Positions 35,974 to 45,081 are shown, counted from the stretch's first letter. The stretch is DNA of 64,000 bases from Argonema galeatum A003/A1 (GCF_023333595.1 NZ_JAIQZM010000004.1:1-64000); one strand, 5' to 3'. Numbers and translations are program-made. Notes: a model not told the origin generated them from the sequence alone.

Positions 35974-36189
35974 TCATTTTGCTGCTTCTAACTGATCGAC
36001 GCGCAGCCACATATTCGGAGTTGGAACTTTACCAAACTTCACCAGGGCATACTCACCCCGCAAGTCTACAACTTCGCCTTTACTATCAAACAGATAGGGT
36101 GGCCAGCGCGGATCGCTGGCTTTAGCTTCTAGACTATTGTCCAACTTTTCCCGAACAGCGTGAACTAGATCGCCTTTTTTTATTGCCAT
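35974..36189 (-). CDS. ndhO: NAD(P)H-quinone oxidoreductase subunit O
   Basis: Small subunit found only in the photosynthetic NDH-1 complex of cyanobacteria and chloroplasts, which carries out cyclic electron flow and respiration. The 71-residue sequence matches the family along its length: [41 protein letters not shown] and [11 protein letters not shown]. It is peripheral, with no TM helix. It lies alone between repeat-bearing gaps, followed by its own terminator. Confidence 0.93.
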   Translation of the reverse strand: MAIKKGDLVHAVREKLDNSLEAKASDPRWPPYLFDSKGEVVDLRGEYALVKFGKVPTPNMWLRVDQLEAAK

Positions 36190-36277
36190 AGCCTGCCCTT
36201 TGAGAATTTTTTCACTTCTTTATTCACAATTATCAGCTACTCGTAGAAGTTGTTACAACATTGCGATCGCACCTGAC

Positions 36278-36367
36278 CCCTCTTCCCTCTTCCCTCCCCC
36301 CTCTTCCCTCTTCCCTCTTCCCTCTTCCCTCTTCCCTCTTCCCTAGTCCCTAGCCCCTAGCCCCTAG
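36278..36367. repeat. CTTCCCT / CCCCTAG low-complexity repeat
   Basis: About eight CTTCCCT heptamers followed by CCCTAGCC heptamers, running right up to the mutM stop codon. Confidence 0.9.
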
Positions 36368-37282
36368 CTACCTCTGACACTGGGGGCAAAAATGAGACGA
36401 TCGGCCCGCCAACTTAAATCGTCCAACAGCCGTCCCGCAGACGCGACAAGGTGATCCGGCGCGTTGATAAACCCAAGCGACACCGCCATAGTTACCGTTA
36501 ACGCCCTGGACATTCAGAAAATTGCTAAAAGTCGTTCCTCCGGCCTCAATTGCCGCTTGCAACACCTGAATAATGGCACTGTGCAAGCCCTCGATTTGCT
36601 CTCTGCTCAAAGCCGAACACAGCGTCGTCGGTCGTACTTTGCTTACAAAAAGAACTTCATCTGCATAAATATTGCCCAGTCCAGCTACCAACTCCTGATC
36701 CAAGAGTGCCGTTTTGATGGCGCGGCGGCTGTTTTGCAATTGTCCAGCCAAGTACTCGACGGAAAACTTAGGTGAAAAAGGGTCAGGCCCCAATTTTTTT
36801 AGTCCCGAAATCACGTTTTCAGGTTTATCTGTCGGCGCTACCCACCACATTTGACCGAAAGTCCGTTGGTCAACAAAGCGCAACTCGCGGCTTTCTTCAA
36901 AAAACAGTCGCACCCGCGTGTGTTTCTGTAATGGCTCATCCCGATGCAGCCACAGCAGCTGACCTGTCATCCGCAGGTGAACTCCCAGCCAGCCAGCCAG
37001 CCTTGGACTGGGGACTGGGGACTGGGGACTGGGAAGTTCTTTCCCCCACTCCCCCACTCCCCCACTCCCCCACTCTGCTTTTACGAGTTCTGCCAGCAGG
37101 TATTTGCCGCGCCGATGCCACTGGGCAATTTTGACACCTTGCAGCCGAGTTAGAAAATCGGCAACAGAAACAGGGTGGGCAACAGTGCGCGGTAGCAACA
37201 CATCCCCACCCTCTATTTGCCGATCGAGGGTCACGCGATCGAGGCCCCGTCTAACTGTTTCAACCTCAGGCAGTTCTGGCAC
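36368..37282 (-). CDS. mutM: Formamidopyrimidine-DNA glycosylase (Fpg), with a repeat-derived insert
   Basis: Removes oxidised purines such as 8-oxoguanine and nicks the abasic site. Catalytic Pro2-Glu3 (MPELPEVE), Lys60 (RRGKYLLAEL) and the C-terminal zinc finger (CRVCGTAVGRFKLAGRSSHF, CPQC) are all present. Residues ~69-96 (KAEWGSGGVGEWGKEL, PSPQSPVPSPR) are not found in the family. They are encoded by GGGGACT and CCCCCACT minisatellite sequence like that between genes here, inserted in frame just before GWLGVHLRMTGQLLW. The site is a surface loop near the start of the DNA-binding lobe, so activity may survive. psaE lies 3 bp upstream on the same strand. Confidence 0.93.
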   Translation of the reverse strand: MPELPEVETVRRGLDRVTLDRQIEGGDVLLPRTVAHPVSVADFLTRLQGVKIAQWHRRGKYLLAELVKAEWGSGGVGEWGKELPSPQSPVPSPRLAGWLGVHLRMTGQLLWLHRDEPLQKHTRVRLFFEESRELRFVDQRTFGQMWWVAPTDKPENVISGLKKLGPDPFSPKFSVEYLAGQLQNSRRAIKTALLDQELVAGLGNIYADEVLFVSKVRPTTLCSALSREQIEGLHSAIIQVLQAAIEAGGTTFSNFLNVQGVNGNYGGVAWVYQRAGSPCRVCGTAVGRFKLAGRSSHFCPQCQR

Positions 37283-37285
37283 AAG

Positions 37286-37657
37286 TTAACGCTTTTCAGT
37301 TCCCTGATTGGGGCCGCCTTCGACAAGGGGATCGCTACTTCCAGACTCTGGCTCGGCAGTAGCCTTGGTGGTAGTTTTGCTGGCAGCGCCTGTCTTGCGG
37401 ATACCCGCTTCGACTGGTGTTTGGTAGCCACCGGAAGGTGTCGTGCCTTTTTTGGCTCCTGCTTTCGCGCCTTCAACTTCTACCAGTTCATCCGGGCTAA
37501 AGTTATTGGTGTTGACGCCAGCGTAGTTGACTTTATCAAAGCGAACGATAACTGAATATTTGATGCCGCTTTGATCGATAGAGGCAACTGTTCCTAGATC
37601 TTGGAACCAGTAGGACTCTTTGCGGAGAATTCTGACCTTTGAACCACGTTGAACCAT
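37286..37657 (-). CDS. psaE: Photosystem I subunit IV, with a long C-terminal tail
   Basis: Stromal/cytoplasmic subunit of photosystem I that helps ferredoxin docking and cyclic electron flow. Residues 1-62 match PsaE throughout ([57 protein letters not shown]). Typical cyanobacterial PsaE ends soon after. Here a ~60-residue Ala/Lys/Thr/Gly-rich, apparently disordered tail follows ([17 protein letters not shown] ... [10 protein letters not shown]), doubling the protein. The mutM gene follows 3 bp after the stop, an unusual partner and probable co-transcript. Confidence 0.93.
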   Translation of the reverse strand: MVQRGSKVRILRKESYWFQDLGTVASIDQSGIKYSVIVRFDKVNYAGVNTNNFSPDELVEVEGAKAGAKKGTTPSGGYQTPVEAGIRKTGAASKTTTKATAEPESGSSDPLVEGGPNQGTEKR

Positions 37658-37792
37658 GATTGCTTTCCCTTTCGAGATGATTTTCTACCGATTGAGTAGT
37701 TGTTTTTCAGAGTACTACCGGATAGTGACGCACTGTTAGCTTTAGTCTTTAAGTTTTGTTGCTATTCTATCCTTAGCATCCGGACGAAATGG

Positions 37793-38060
37793 GCCGGGGC
37801 TAGGGGCTAGGGGCTAGGGGCTAGGGGAAGAAGGGGAAGAAGGGGAAGAAGGGGAAGAAGGGAGGTGTGGTCAAAAACAGTTGGGGACAAGGGGGACAAG
37901 GGGGACAAACAACAACTTATGACCGGCACCCCTTCCCGCCAGAAGATTATCTATCATTCCTCTGCACAAGCGCCCCTCTGCCCCTCTGCCCCTCTGCTCC
38001 TCTGCACAAGCGCCCCTCTGCCCCTCTGCACAAGCGCCCCTCTGCACAAGCGCCCCTGCT
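37793..38060. repeat. Low-complexity repeat block
   Basis: GGGGCTA x 4, then GGGGAAGAA x 4, then GGGGGACAA x 3, and finally CCCCTCTG and CACAAGCG tandem units. It lies between the LuxR-type gene and psaE; frames read through it are repetitive and not genes. Confidence 0.9.
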
Positions 38061-38093
38061 CAAATAGCATAGTAAGTAAGGAAGAGCGACTTT

Positions 38094-38369
38094 TTAGGCA
38101 ACTATTTCATCCCTGTATGTTGGCAGCGTGCAGCAGTTGACCTCATCAATACAAACTTTGCCCCACTGCAAAGCCCAACGCACCAGTGCTACCCGGTTGT
38201 CGGTCGCTGTTTTGGTCAATATGTTGCTAATGTGGTTGTCAACGGTTCGCTTGCTAATTTCCAGCTTATCGGCAATCTTCTCGTTGGTTAAGCCAGCAGC
38301 TACCAACTCGATAATTTGCACTTCTCTATCTGAGAGGGACGCCGGAGCCCCAGATATGCGACCAGCCAT
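38094..38369 (-). CDS. pedR: LuxR-type HTH transcriptional regulator, PedR-like
   Basis: A 91-residue stand-alone LuxR/GerE DNA-binding domain without a receiver domain: LSDREVQIIELVAAGLTNEK, IADKLEISKRTVDNHISNIL, then NRVALVRWALQWGKVC. The short Cys-containing tail (VNCCTLP) and overall plan match PedR, a regulator in cyanobacteria whose activity responds to photosynthetic electron transport via thioredoxin. The gene name is by resemblance. It is encoded ~440 bp upstream of psaE on the same strand, separated by repeats. Confidence 0.7.
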   Translation of the reverse strand: MAGRISGAPASLSDREVQIIELVAAGLTNEKIADKLEISKRTVDNHISNILTKTATDNRVALVRWALQWGKVCIDEVNCCTLPTYRDEIVA

Positions 38370-38432
38370 AATGGATTCCTATACCCTGTAAATCTACCTA
38401 TTGTAATTTTACCTAATGCTAAGTCTGAAAGG

Positions 38433-38552
38433 CTATAATTCCAAAGGTTTGGCATCTGGATCGGGTGCGATCGCAATCAGTCGGAGATCGATGGGACAAG
38501 GAATCTTCCCCCGTGCTAACTCTTGACCGCTGGCGCGGTATAACGGGAGAAG
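38433..38552 (-). pseudogene. Possible gene remnant, C-terminal end only
   Basis: A minus-strand frame without a start codon reads LLPLYRASGQELARGKIPCP and then IDLRLIAIAPDPDAKPLEL before TAG. The composition is protein-like, unlike the neighbouring repeat DNA, but a TAA stands just upstream in frame. It may be the tail of a lost gene. The rest of 38370-38626 probably holds the promoters of the two divergent genes. Confidence 0.3.
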
Positions 38553-38626
38553 ATGTTAACTTTTGTGTCGATCGCAGTAAGCTCTTTCTTTAGTTATTGC
38601 TATAGAGCATTTCAAGGAATGCAACT

Positions 38627-39613
38627 GTGAGTCATACCCGTGTTATCTGCTTTGGTGAAGTTTTGTTCGACTGTTTGGCGGATCGATCGGGACGCCCTCT
38701 CGAACAGGTTGAATCTTGGACTCCCTATCCTGGGGGGGCCCCGGCGAATGTTGCCTCCGCTTTGGTGAAGTTGGGTACATCAGCTGGATTTATTGGGTGT
38801 GTCGGTGAGGATGAACCGGGAAACGCCTTGGTGGAGGTGCTAGACACGGTTGGTGTGGATGTAACCGGGATTCAGCGTCATCCAAGTGCGCCAACTAGGC
38901 AAGTTTATGTTTTGCGATCGCTGGAGGGCGATCGCAGTTTTGCCGGTTTTGGAGAGCGCGACACCACAGAATTTGCCGATACCCGCCTACAAGCCTCTAA
39001 TCTGCCTGTAAGGTTATTTTCAGAGGCAGATTTTTTGGTTTTGGGAACTCTGGAACTGGCTTATCCCCAAAGTCGGGAAGCGATCGCACGAGCGCTCCAT
39101 CTGGCAGATGAGTATTATCTCAAAATTCTGGTAGATGTCAATTGGCGTTCCGTATTTTGGCCTTACCCAGAACTCGCCAGTCACGTCATCCACGACTTGA
39201 TGAAGCGGGTTGATTTCATTAAGCTTTCTTCCGAAGAAGCCGAATGGCTGTTTGATACAACCGACCCCTGTGCGATCGCTCACAAACTTAATGACTGCGA
39301 AGGGGTTTTAGTAACCGCTGGCGAACATGGCTGTGCTTACTATTTGTCAGAAAGCGAAGGTAAGTTGCCTGCTTTCCCAGTGGATATTGTAGATACTACT
39401 GGTGCTGGCGATAGTTTTGTGGCTGGGTTCGTTCACCAAGTTTGCCAGTATGGTATCAGAGCGCTTAGCGATCGCGATACCGCTAAACGCATTGTCACCT
39501 ATGCCAGTGCTGTGGGTGCTATGACGGCAATGAAACCGGGTGCGATCGCAGCTCAACCCACGGCAGCCCAAGTGGAATATTTTTTGCGATCGCATCAAAA
39601 TTTGTCTTTTTAA
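38627..39613 (+). CDS. PfkB-family carbohydrate kinase (fructokinase-like)
   Basis: Ribokinase-fold sugar kinase of 328 residues. [16 protein letters not shown] near residue 36 is the N-terminal sugar-binding signature, and [13 protein letters not shown] near 257 is the C-terminal signature with catalytic Asp and anion hole. FGEVLFDCL and [12 protein letters not shown] fit the fructokinase branch. Likely phosphorylates fructose for sucrose breakdown, but specificity cannot be read from sequence alone. GTG start at 38627. No sugar-metabolism genes adjoin it. Confidence 0.87.
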   Translation: MSHTRVICFGEVLFDCLADRSGRPLEQVESWTPYPGGAPANVASALVKLGTSAGFIGCVGEDEPGNALVEVLDTVGVDVTGIQRHPSAPTRQVYVLRSLEGDRSFAGFGERDTTEFADTRLQASNLPVRLFSEADFLVLGTLELAYPQSREAIARALHLADEYYLKILVDVNWRSVFWPYPELASHVIHDLMKRVDFIKLSSEEAEWLFDTTDPCAIAHKLNDCEGVLVTAGEHGCAYYLSESEGKLPAFPVDIVDTTGAGDSFVAGFVHQVCQYGIRALSDRDTAKRIVTYASAVGAMTAMKPGAIAAQPTAAQVEYFLRSHQNLSF

Positions 39614-39641
39614 GCACAAAAACATTAACACGCAAAGATAT

Positions 39642-39662
39642 AGGGTGGGCAATGCTCACCCT
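39642..39662. repeat. AGGGTGGGCAATGC palindrome, copy 1
   Basis: AGGGTGGGCAATGCTCACCCT, an interrupted palindrome in the leader of cynS (quoted length kept short: arms AGGGTGGGCA / TGCTCACCCT). A relative is at 43582-43605. It creates a false 5' extension of the cynS frame. Confidence 0.7.
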
Positions 39663-39678
39663 GCTTATGGAGTTTTTG

Positions 39679-40119
39679 ATGATGATTCCAGAAATAACCA
39701 AACAACTTTTAAATGCCAAGAAAGAAAGGAAAGTCAGCTTTGCCGATTTGGAAAAGCTTTTGGGACGAGATGAAGTATGGATTGCCGCAGTAATTTATCG
39801 TCAGGCAAGTGCTTCACTAGAAGAAGCAAATAAATTAGTTGAAGCTTTAGGACTAGGCGCGATTTATGCTAAAGAACTGACGGAATATCCTGTGAAAGGA
39901 TTGGGGCCGATCGTTCCCACCGATCCTTTGATTTATCGTTTTTATGAAATTATGCAAGTTTATGGAATGCCTCTCAAAGAAGTCATTCACGAGAAGTTTG
40001 GCGATGGAATTATGAGTGCGATCGACTTCACTTTAGATGTGGAGAAAGAAGAAGATCCGAAAGGCGACAGAGTGAAAGTAATTATGAATGGGAAGTTTTT
40101 ATCTTACAAAAAATGGTAG
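39679..40119 (+). CDS. cynS: Cyanate hydratase (cyanase)
   Basis: Converts cyanate and bicarbonate to ammonia and CO2, so it both detoxifies cyanate and supplies nitrogen. An N-terminal helical domain ([19 protein letters not shown]) precedes the unique catalytic domain with [15 protein letters not shown] (catalytic Arg and Glu) and [11 protein letters not shown] (catalytic Ser). The family forms a decamer. I start at ATG 39679, seven bases after GGAG; the in-frame ATG at 39652 would add residues encoded by the AGGGTGGGC palindrome. No cyanate transporter genes are nearby. Confidence 0.93.
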   Translation: MMIPEITKQLLNAKKERKVSFADLEKLLGRDEVWIAAVIYRQASASLEEANKLVEALGLGAIYAKELTEYPVKGLGPIVPTDPLIYRFYEIMQVYGMPLKEVIHEKFGDGIMSAIDFTLDVEKEEDPKGDRVKVIMNGKFLSYKKW

Positions 40120-40408
40120 AATTAACTCTACCAAATATATTTTGCGAAAATCGCTCAAACCATCCAAAATCATCTGTGTTTCATCTGTGGTAAAAATTCA
40201 ATCCTGACACTTGGGCAAGAAGTCTACTGATTAATGCAAACGACAATGGTAGTGCTAACATGAGAACAATTGCATTTCCTTGCCGCTTTTGCTAAGGAAA
40301 TACAGGGCGTAGAAGTACATCCATAAGGGTAACTTTTTACACGAAGCTTGTACTGGACAAGTGAGATATTTGTCTATAACGCCTGTAACTATTGAACTAA
40401 ATTGAGAA

Positions 40409-41587
40409 ATGTCAGAATCTCTTACACCTCCAACAACCAAGCCTCGCGTTCCCCATTTCTCCTCTGGGCCTTGTGCCAAACGTCCGGGCTGGTCTGTTTC
40501 TCAGCTTCAAAATGCCTGTGTTGGTCGTTCCCATCGTTCTGAAGATGGCAAAGCCAAACTGGCAGAAGTGATCGATCGCTCCAAGAAAATTTTAGGCGTT
40601 CCCAGTGATTATCGTCTAGGTATCGTTCCGGCTTCCGATACTGGCGCAGTAGAGATGGCATTGTGGTCGCTACTGGGACAAAGACCCCTCGATATCCTGG
40701 CATGGGAAAGTTTTGGTCAGGAATGGGTGAAAGATGTCGTAGAAGAGTTGAAAATAGCCGATTTACGCCTGCTGAAAGCGCCCTACGGCAGTTTACCGGA
40801 TTTAAGCCAAGTTGATTTTAGCCACGATGTCGTGTTTTTGTGGAATGGCACTACATCCGGCGTTAGAGTTCCGAATGGGGATTGGATCGCGGACGATCGC
40901 CAAGGATTGACTATTTGCGATGCGACATCGGCTGCTTTTGCGATGGATATCCCTTGGCACAAATTGGATGTCGTGACCTATTCTTGGCAAAAAGTGTTGG
41001 GTGGAGAAGCACAACATGGTATAATTGTTCTCTCTCCTCGCGCAGTGGAACGACTGCAAAGCTATGAACCGACTTGGCCCATACCCAAAATCTTTCATCT
41101 AGCCCAAAAAGGGAAGTTAATCGAGGGTATTTTTAAGGGCGATACGATCAATACACCCTCTATGTTGTGCGTGGAAGACGCGCTGGATGGACTCAAATGG
41201 TCAGAAAGTGTTGGCGGTCTTCCTGGTTTAATTGGCCGTAGCGAAGCTAATTTGAGTGCGATCGCTAAATGGGTTGAAAAGAGCAACTGGGCTGATTTTC
41301 TAGCCGAAAAACCCGAAATTCGCTCTTGTACTTCCATTTGCTTGAAAATTATCGATGCTTGGTTTACTAACCTGAGTGCGGAAGACCAAGCCAAATTCGC
41401 GAACAAGTTGGCGAAACTGCTAGAAAAGCAGCAAGTAGCTTATGATATCGCCCCCTATCGCGCTGCGCCACCTGGATTGCGAATTTGGGGAGGCGCAACG
41501 GTAGAAACCGCAGATATCGAAGCTTTACTTCCTTGGTTAGATTGGGCTTATGCGACTGTGAAAGCGGAAGCTGTACCTGTAGGTTAA
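40409..41587 (+). CDS. serC: Phosphoserine aminotransferase (type 2)
   Basis: PLP enzyme of fold type I that converts 3-phosphohydroxypyruvate and glutamate to phosphoserine. The start [16 protein letters not shown] and [16 protein letters not shown] match the alphaproteobacterial/cyanobacterial type 2 SerC. The PLP Lys is in [15 protein letters not shown] near residue 200; [11 protein letters not shown] supplies the PLP ring Asp. Length 392. It complements the glycine cleavage genes in the serine-glycine network but is 7 kb away and not in their operon. Confidence 0.9.
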   Translation: MSESLTPPTTKPRVPHFSSGPCAKRPGWSVSQLQNACVGRSHRSEDGKAKLAEVIDRSKKILGVPSDYRLGIVPASDTGAVEMALWSLLGQRPLDILAWESFGQEWVKDVVEELKIADLRLLKAPYGSLPDLSQVDFSHDVVFLWNGTTSGVRVPNGDWIADDRQGLTICDATSAAFAMDIPWHKLDVVTYSWQKVLGGEAQHGIIVLSPRAVERLQSYEPTWPIPKIFHLAQKGKLIEGIFKGDTINTPSMLCVEDALDGLKWSESVGGLPGLIGRSEANLSAIAKWVEKSNWADFLAEKPEIRSCTSICLKIIDAWFTNLSAEDQAKFANKLAKLLEKQQVAYDIAPYRAAPPGLRIWGGATVETADIEALLPWLDWAYATVKAEAVPVG

Positions 41588-41601
41588 GCCGATAATTGCT
41601 A

Positions 41602-41647
41602 ATAGGTAAGTTGTTGCGCTTTAGCGCTAAAGCGCAACAACTTACCT
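41602..41647. repeat. GTTGTTGCGCTTTAGC palindrome, copy 3 (perfect, paired base change)
   Basis: A perfect 46-bp palindrome with arms TAGGTAAGTTGTTGCGCTTT... and complement. Compared with copies 2 and 4, the base after GGTA is A instead of C, and the paired base on the other arm is T instead of G, so pairing is preserved. It lies 15 bp after the serC stop. Confidence 0.9.
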
Positions 41648-41744
41648 ACTAGCTACCTGCATGATGTAAAAGTTCATGGTTCATTGCTTATCCCTATTTC
41701 CATGTACTATGAACCATCAGCAATTGTCCACTCTTTGCTTAGAT

Positions 41745-42530
41745 TTAATTAGCCATACTTGCAGTTGCAATATCAGCACGGATTAGCTGATACATTGGAC
41801 TAGAGAACGGGTGAAAATCATCAGGCCAAGGCGCAGTCATATTGCACAACAAACGGAACTGTAGCGGCGTTGGTGCTGGGTTAACGCGCTCTACATGGAT
41901 ATGTACAAGTTCTGGATTTTGGCCGATAAAATTGAAAGCATCATCTACCAAATAGCGAGGGCAATAACCTACAGGGTATAAATCGCCTAGAAAAGTTTCG
42001 TTTGTCCGTAACATCAATGCTTTGCGATCGGAACGATTTTGAAAATCGTGAACCAGAAGCAATGGTTCATTCTTCCGAAGGTGGTTAATTCTATCGAGAG
42101 ATCCTGGTGGTAAATGTCGCAATCCACGTACAAAAAAGTGGATGTGGTACAATCCATTTTCATCCCGTTCTGGACAGGGAAATACCTCAAACTTATCTGT
42201 TGCTTTTTGCCCACCACTACGAGCTAGCAACGTAATGGGATCGTCTTCGTGCTGAGGTAGATTCAACAATTCCACAAAATTTTTGTAGTTTGGTCTCGAT
42301 CGCGACAGCACTCGATTGGAAAATAAAGGAAAAAGTTCAACAGATCTGTATACTTTATTCAGATCTGGCAATGAGTATAGTGGTTCAAATCCACACTTTT
42401 CTATGGCTTCAAGGATACCTTTTGTATAAGCAAACTCGTACATTTTTCCATCAAATGTTAATTTGCCGATGGGAAACCAATCTCCACTGTTTGCGTCTTG
42501 CCAAGCCAAAAAAAGCGTTTTCATCATCAC
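41745..42530 (-). CDS. HipA-N/HIRAN-like partner of the HipA-type kinase
   Basis: A 261-residue protein. Residues ~5-120 resemble the N-terminal part of HipA-like proteins (IGKLTFDGKMYEFAYTKGIL, PLYSLPDLNKVYRS, LFPLFSNRVLSRSRPNY, LARSGGQKATDKFEVFP). Residues ~128-205 look like a HIRAN domain (IHFFVRGLRHL, INHLRKNEPLLLVHD, RKALMLRTNE, VGYCPRYLVDDA), a fold that binds 3' DNA ends in other proteins. The start (ATG 42530, or 42524) overlaps the kinase stop by 4 bp. Together they could reconstitute a split HipA. Domain calls come from motif reading and need profile confirmation. Confidence 0.6.
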   Translation of the reverse strand: MMMKTLFLAWQDANSGDWFPIGKLTFDGKMYEFAYTKGILEAIEKCGFEPLYSLPDLNKVYRSVELFPLFSNRVLSRSRPNYKNFVELLNLPQHEDDPITLLARSGGQKATDKFEVFPCPERDENGLYHIHFFVRGLRHLPPGSLDRINHLRKNEPLLLVHDFQNRSDRKALMLRTNETFLGDLYPVGYCPRYLVDDAFNFIGQNPELVHIHVERVNPAPTPLQFRLLCNMTAPWPDDFHPFSSPMYQLIRADIATASMAN

Positions 42531-43459
42531 TGTATAATATGCAGATCGAGTAACCTGCGTTGATTTAACTCAAGGATTTTTTGGGCAAATTTAATTGCTG
42601 TTTCTGAGATGCGATCGCTTGGAATACAGCTAAACAAGTCTAATGTATCACTAAGTGATACTTTTTCTAGATAGTCCAGCCATACTGAGGCGGCATCAGG
42701 ATAGCGACCCGCCACTTCACGAAACACCTCGAAAGTCTTGAGTCGTTTCTTATCCCCAACTTTAGCATAAAAATAGGACAAACATCTTTGCTTCACATAT
42801 ACTTCGACAGAGTAGCCAGCGTCTTTGGTTGTAAGCCTTTCGTGACGTTTTTCATCAGGCAATTCCCTGCCAAGACAGGAACCGTGGTCGTATGTTGGCG
42901 CTAGATAAGTCGTTTGCTCCTTTGCCGATGGCTCTTTGTATTTTATCAATGCCCAGTTCTGATGGTGTCTATCGCTGTTCCCAATCCAAGCATCCAAAAG
43001 TAAGTATCCAACAAACACATCCACCGCAGTCCCAATGCCGTCTGGTGGTGTCCAGTCAATTGGTAACTGGACAGAGGATTCTTGAATGGCACTGAATACT
43101 ATATCTATTGTGTGCCTAGACAAATCTTTGGGGTCTTTTGGATAGTCTGGAACTATGGGAGCAAGAACTTCATTACCCAGTATAAGAGTTCCGCCTTCGG
43201 GTACAAACGACGGTGAAATAGTGCCGCGTTTGCCGTCAAAGATCGCCAAATGATACTCAGCATGGGGTAGCTTAAGCAAAACGCACAACTCTGATGCTAT
43301 CTTCTCTGCCCAATCTTCTCCTGTATTGGGTGTAGCTTCTTTACAAAGGCAAAGACCTAAATTGGGATCGCGAAACCAGAACCCTTCTTTGGTGCTTATT
43401 GTTTCATACTCTTCAGGCGCATCTGATGGAACTGTAATTACCGAAAAAACCGAACCCAT
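42527..43459 (-). CDS. HipA/CtkA-like Ser/Thr kinase
   Basis: A 310-residue kinase of the HipA-like fold. Key residues: Lys40 in LCLCKEA (ATP binding), GTISPSF near 79-85 (P-loop-like segment), catalytic Asp163 and Asn168 in GNSDRHHQN, and metal-binding Asp191 in YDHGSCLG. All appear intact, so it should be active. HipA toxins phosphorylate aminoacyl-tRNA synthetases and CtkA is a secreted kinase; the target here is unknown. No HipB-like HTH gene adjoins it: upstream, overlapping as TAATG, is a 31-codon frame, and downstream the HIRAN-like gene. Probably one operon. Confidence 0.75.
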   Translation of the reverse strand: MGSVFSVITVPSDAPEEYETISTKEGFWFRDPNLGLCLCKEATPNTGEDWAEKIASELCVLLKLPHAEYHLAIFDGKRGTISPSFVPEGGTLILGNEVLAPIVPDYPKDPKDLSRHTIDIVFSAIQESSVQLPIDWTPPDGIGTAVDVFVGYLLLDAWIGNSDRHHQNWALIKYKEPSAKEQTTYLAPTYDHGSCLGRELPDEKRHERLTTKDAGYSVEVYVKQRCLSYFYAKVGDKKRLKTFEVFREVAGRYPDAASVWLDYLEKVSLSDTLDLFSCIPSDRISETAIKFAQKILELNQRRLLDLHIIQ

Positions 43460-43554
43460 TATTTTTTTACATCCAAAACAATCATCGGAAGCCAGAATTT
43501 ATAACGAGTTTCAGTTTTGCCGTTGCGGTAAATGCCTTCTAATGATTGCAACAT
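43459..43554 (-). CDS. Possible 31-residue leader or antitoxin remnant
   Basis: The frame starts MLQSLEGIYRNGKTETRYKF and its stop overlaps the kinase start (TAATG), a typical coupling arrangement. The first ~14 residues resemble the start of AF2212/DUF104-type antitoxins (xxLEGIYRNGKxE), while the rest does not. No clear ribosome site is visible, so it may be only a remnant or a leader peptide. Confidence 0.35.
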   Translation of the reverse strand: MLQSLEGIYRNGKTETRYKFWLPMIVLDVKK

Positions 43555-43581
43555 TTTTTTGCTCACTTGTGGGTTGTAAGG

Positions 43582-43605
43582 TAAGGTGGGCAATGCCCAC
43601 CCTAC
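43582..43605. repeat. GTAGGGTGGGCATTGCC palindrome, copy 2
   Basis: AAGGTGGGCAATGCCCACC with a short extension on each side, 4 bp from the leuC stop. Relative of the element at 39642-39662. Confidence 0.75.
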
Positions 43606-43608
43606 GTT

Positions 43609-44931
43609 TTAACTCAAAAATTCCCTGGGATCGGTGACATATCCAGTCAACGCCGAAGCTGCTGCTGTATATGGCGAAGCGAGATAAATTTGCGCTTGTT
43701 TATTCCCCATCCGTCCGGGGAAGTTACGATTAGTTGTAGAAACGCAAACTTCTGGTTCGTTCATGCGACCGAAGGTATCTTTTGGCCCACCCAAACAAGC
43801 GGCGCAAGAAGGTGCAGCAGGTTCGATGCAACCAGCTTCTAAGAAAATCTCAGATAAGGTTTGCCCATCATATTTCTGGGTAAACAAATCTTCATAGACT
43901 TTCTGAGTAGCAGGCACTAAATAAGTGGGAACTTTGACCTTGCGACCCTTGATAATCTCAGCGGCGTTCATAAAATCAGAGGTTTTGCCACCTGTGCAAG
44001 AACCAATATAAACGCGATCGGTCTTGACATCGCGACATTCTCGTGCTAAGGCGCGGTTGTCTGGGGAGTGGGGTTTGGCAACGACGGGTTCTAGTTTGCT
44101 GACATCGTAGTGATGTTGGCTGTAGAATTTGGCGTCGGGGTCGGTGTAAACTGCTTGGAAGGGTTTGTTGGTGCGATCGCGCAGATAATCAAAGGTAGTC
44201 TCATCTGCGGCCACTGTACCATTTTTACCGCCAGCTTCGATCGCCATATTGCACAGCGTCATCCTCTCTTCCATCGACATCCGTTGCACAGTGCTACCCG
44301 CAAATTCCATTGTGCGATAGTTAGCACCGGAAACCGAGATATCCCCAATGATTTGCAGGATCAAATCTTTTGCCGACAAGTAAGAAGGCATTTCGCCATC
44401 AAGGACAAACTGCATGGTTGCTGGCACTTTGATCAAAAGTTTACCAGTTCCCATGATGAAGGCGGCGTCGGTGTTGCCGATCCCGGAAGCAAACTGACCG
44501 AAAGCACCAGCGTTGCAAGTGTGAGAGTCAGTGCCAAAAAGCACTTCGCCGGGTCGAGTGTGACCTTCTTGGGCGAGGGCTATATGACAGACGCCTTTGT
44601 AATCTGGGTTAGCTTTGAAGTTGGAGCGATCGATGATATCGTAGAAATATTTGATACTCTGCTCCTTCGCAAAATCACGCAGGATATCCACGTTGCGGTT
44701 AGCGCGTTCGTCGGCGGTGAAGATGTAGTGGTCGGGAATTAGAACGATTTTTTCCTTATCCCAAACTTTGGCATCCGCACCAAATTCGCGCTTGAAAACG
44801 CCGATCGTTCCTGGGCCACATACATCGTGGGTCATCAGTACGTCAACGTCAACCCAGATATTTTCCCCCGGTTCAACGACAGACCGCTTGGCGGCGCGTG
44901 CCAAAATTTTCTCAGTGAGGGTCATCCCCAT
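43609..44931 (-). CDS. leuC: 3-Isopropylmalate dehydratase large subunit (aconitase family)
   Basis: Fe-S isomerase of leucine synthesis that works with LeuD. The 4Fe-4S ligands are visible in IGSCTGGKTSDF near residue 314 and SCAACLGG near 373-376. VLFGTDSHTCNAGAFGQFA and the C-terminal CVSTTNRNFPGRMG are typical. At 440 residues it is the shorter archaeal/homoaconitase-like LeuC type. leuD is not in the window. ATG 44931 is used; ATG two codons later is possible. A ~150-bp gap with the tRNA gene follows upstream. Confidence 0.92.
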   Translation of the reverse strand: MGMTLTEKILARAAKRSVVEPGENIWVDVDVLMTHDVCGPGTIGVFKREFGADAKVWDKEKIVLIPDHYIFTADERANRNVDILRDFAKEQSIKYFYDIIDRSNFKANPDYKGVCHIALAQEGHTRPGEVLFGTDSHTCNAGAFGQFASGIGNTDAAFIMGTGKLLIKVPATMQFVLDGEMPSYLSAKDLILQIIGDISVSGANYRTMEFAGSTVQRMSMEERMTLCNMAIEAGGKNGTVAADETTFDYLRDRTNKPFQAVYTDPDAKFYSQHHYDVSKLEPVVAKPHSPDNRALARECRDVKTDRVYIGSCTGGKTSDFMNAAEIIKGRKVKVPTYLVPATQKVYEDLFTQKYDGQTLSEIFLEAGCIEPAAPSCAACLGGPKDTFGRMNEPEVCVSTTNRNFPGRMGNKQAQIYLASPYTAAASALTGYVTDPREFLS

Positions 44932-45081
44932 AATGCGTTCTCCTGCTTTGATGCTGCTGGCGCTATTTTTTTAATCAGCTGGCTATAAACTATGCTACCT
45001 AATGGCTAGAATGCCGAGAAATATAAAATTGTCAGTCATGGTTGCGGATATGACCGATATTTTGTTATATTGTGTATCGTT

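Noticed and set aside
36936..37153. ORFs on both strands overlapping the mutM insert
   Set aside because: Produced by the GGACTGG/CCCCCACT minisatellite inside a confident mutM frame.
44110..44742. 210-codon plus-strand ORF opposite leuC
   Set aside because: Antisense shadow of a well-conserved leuC frame.
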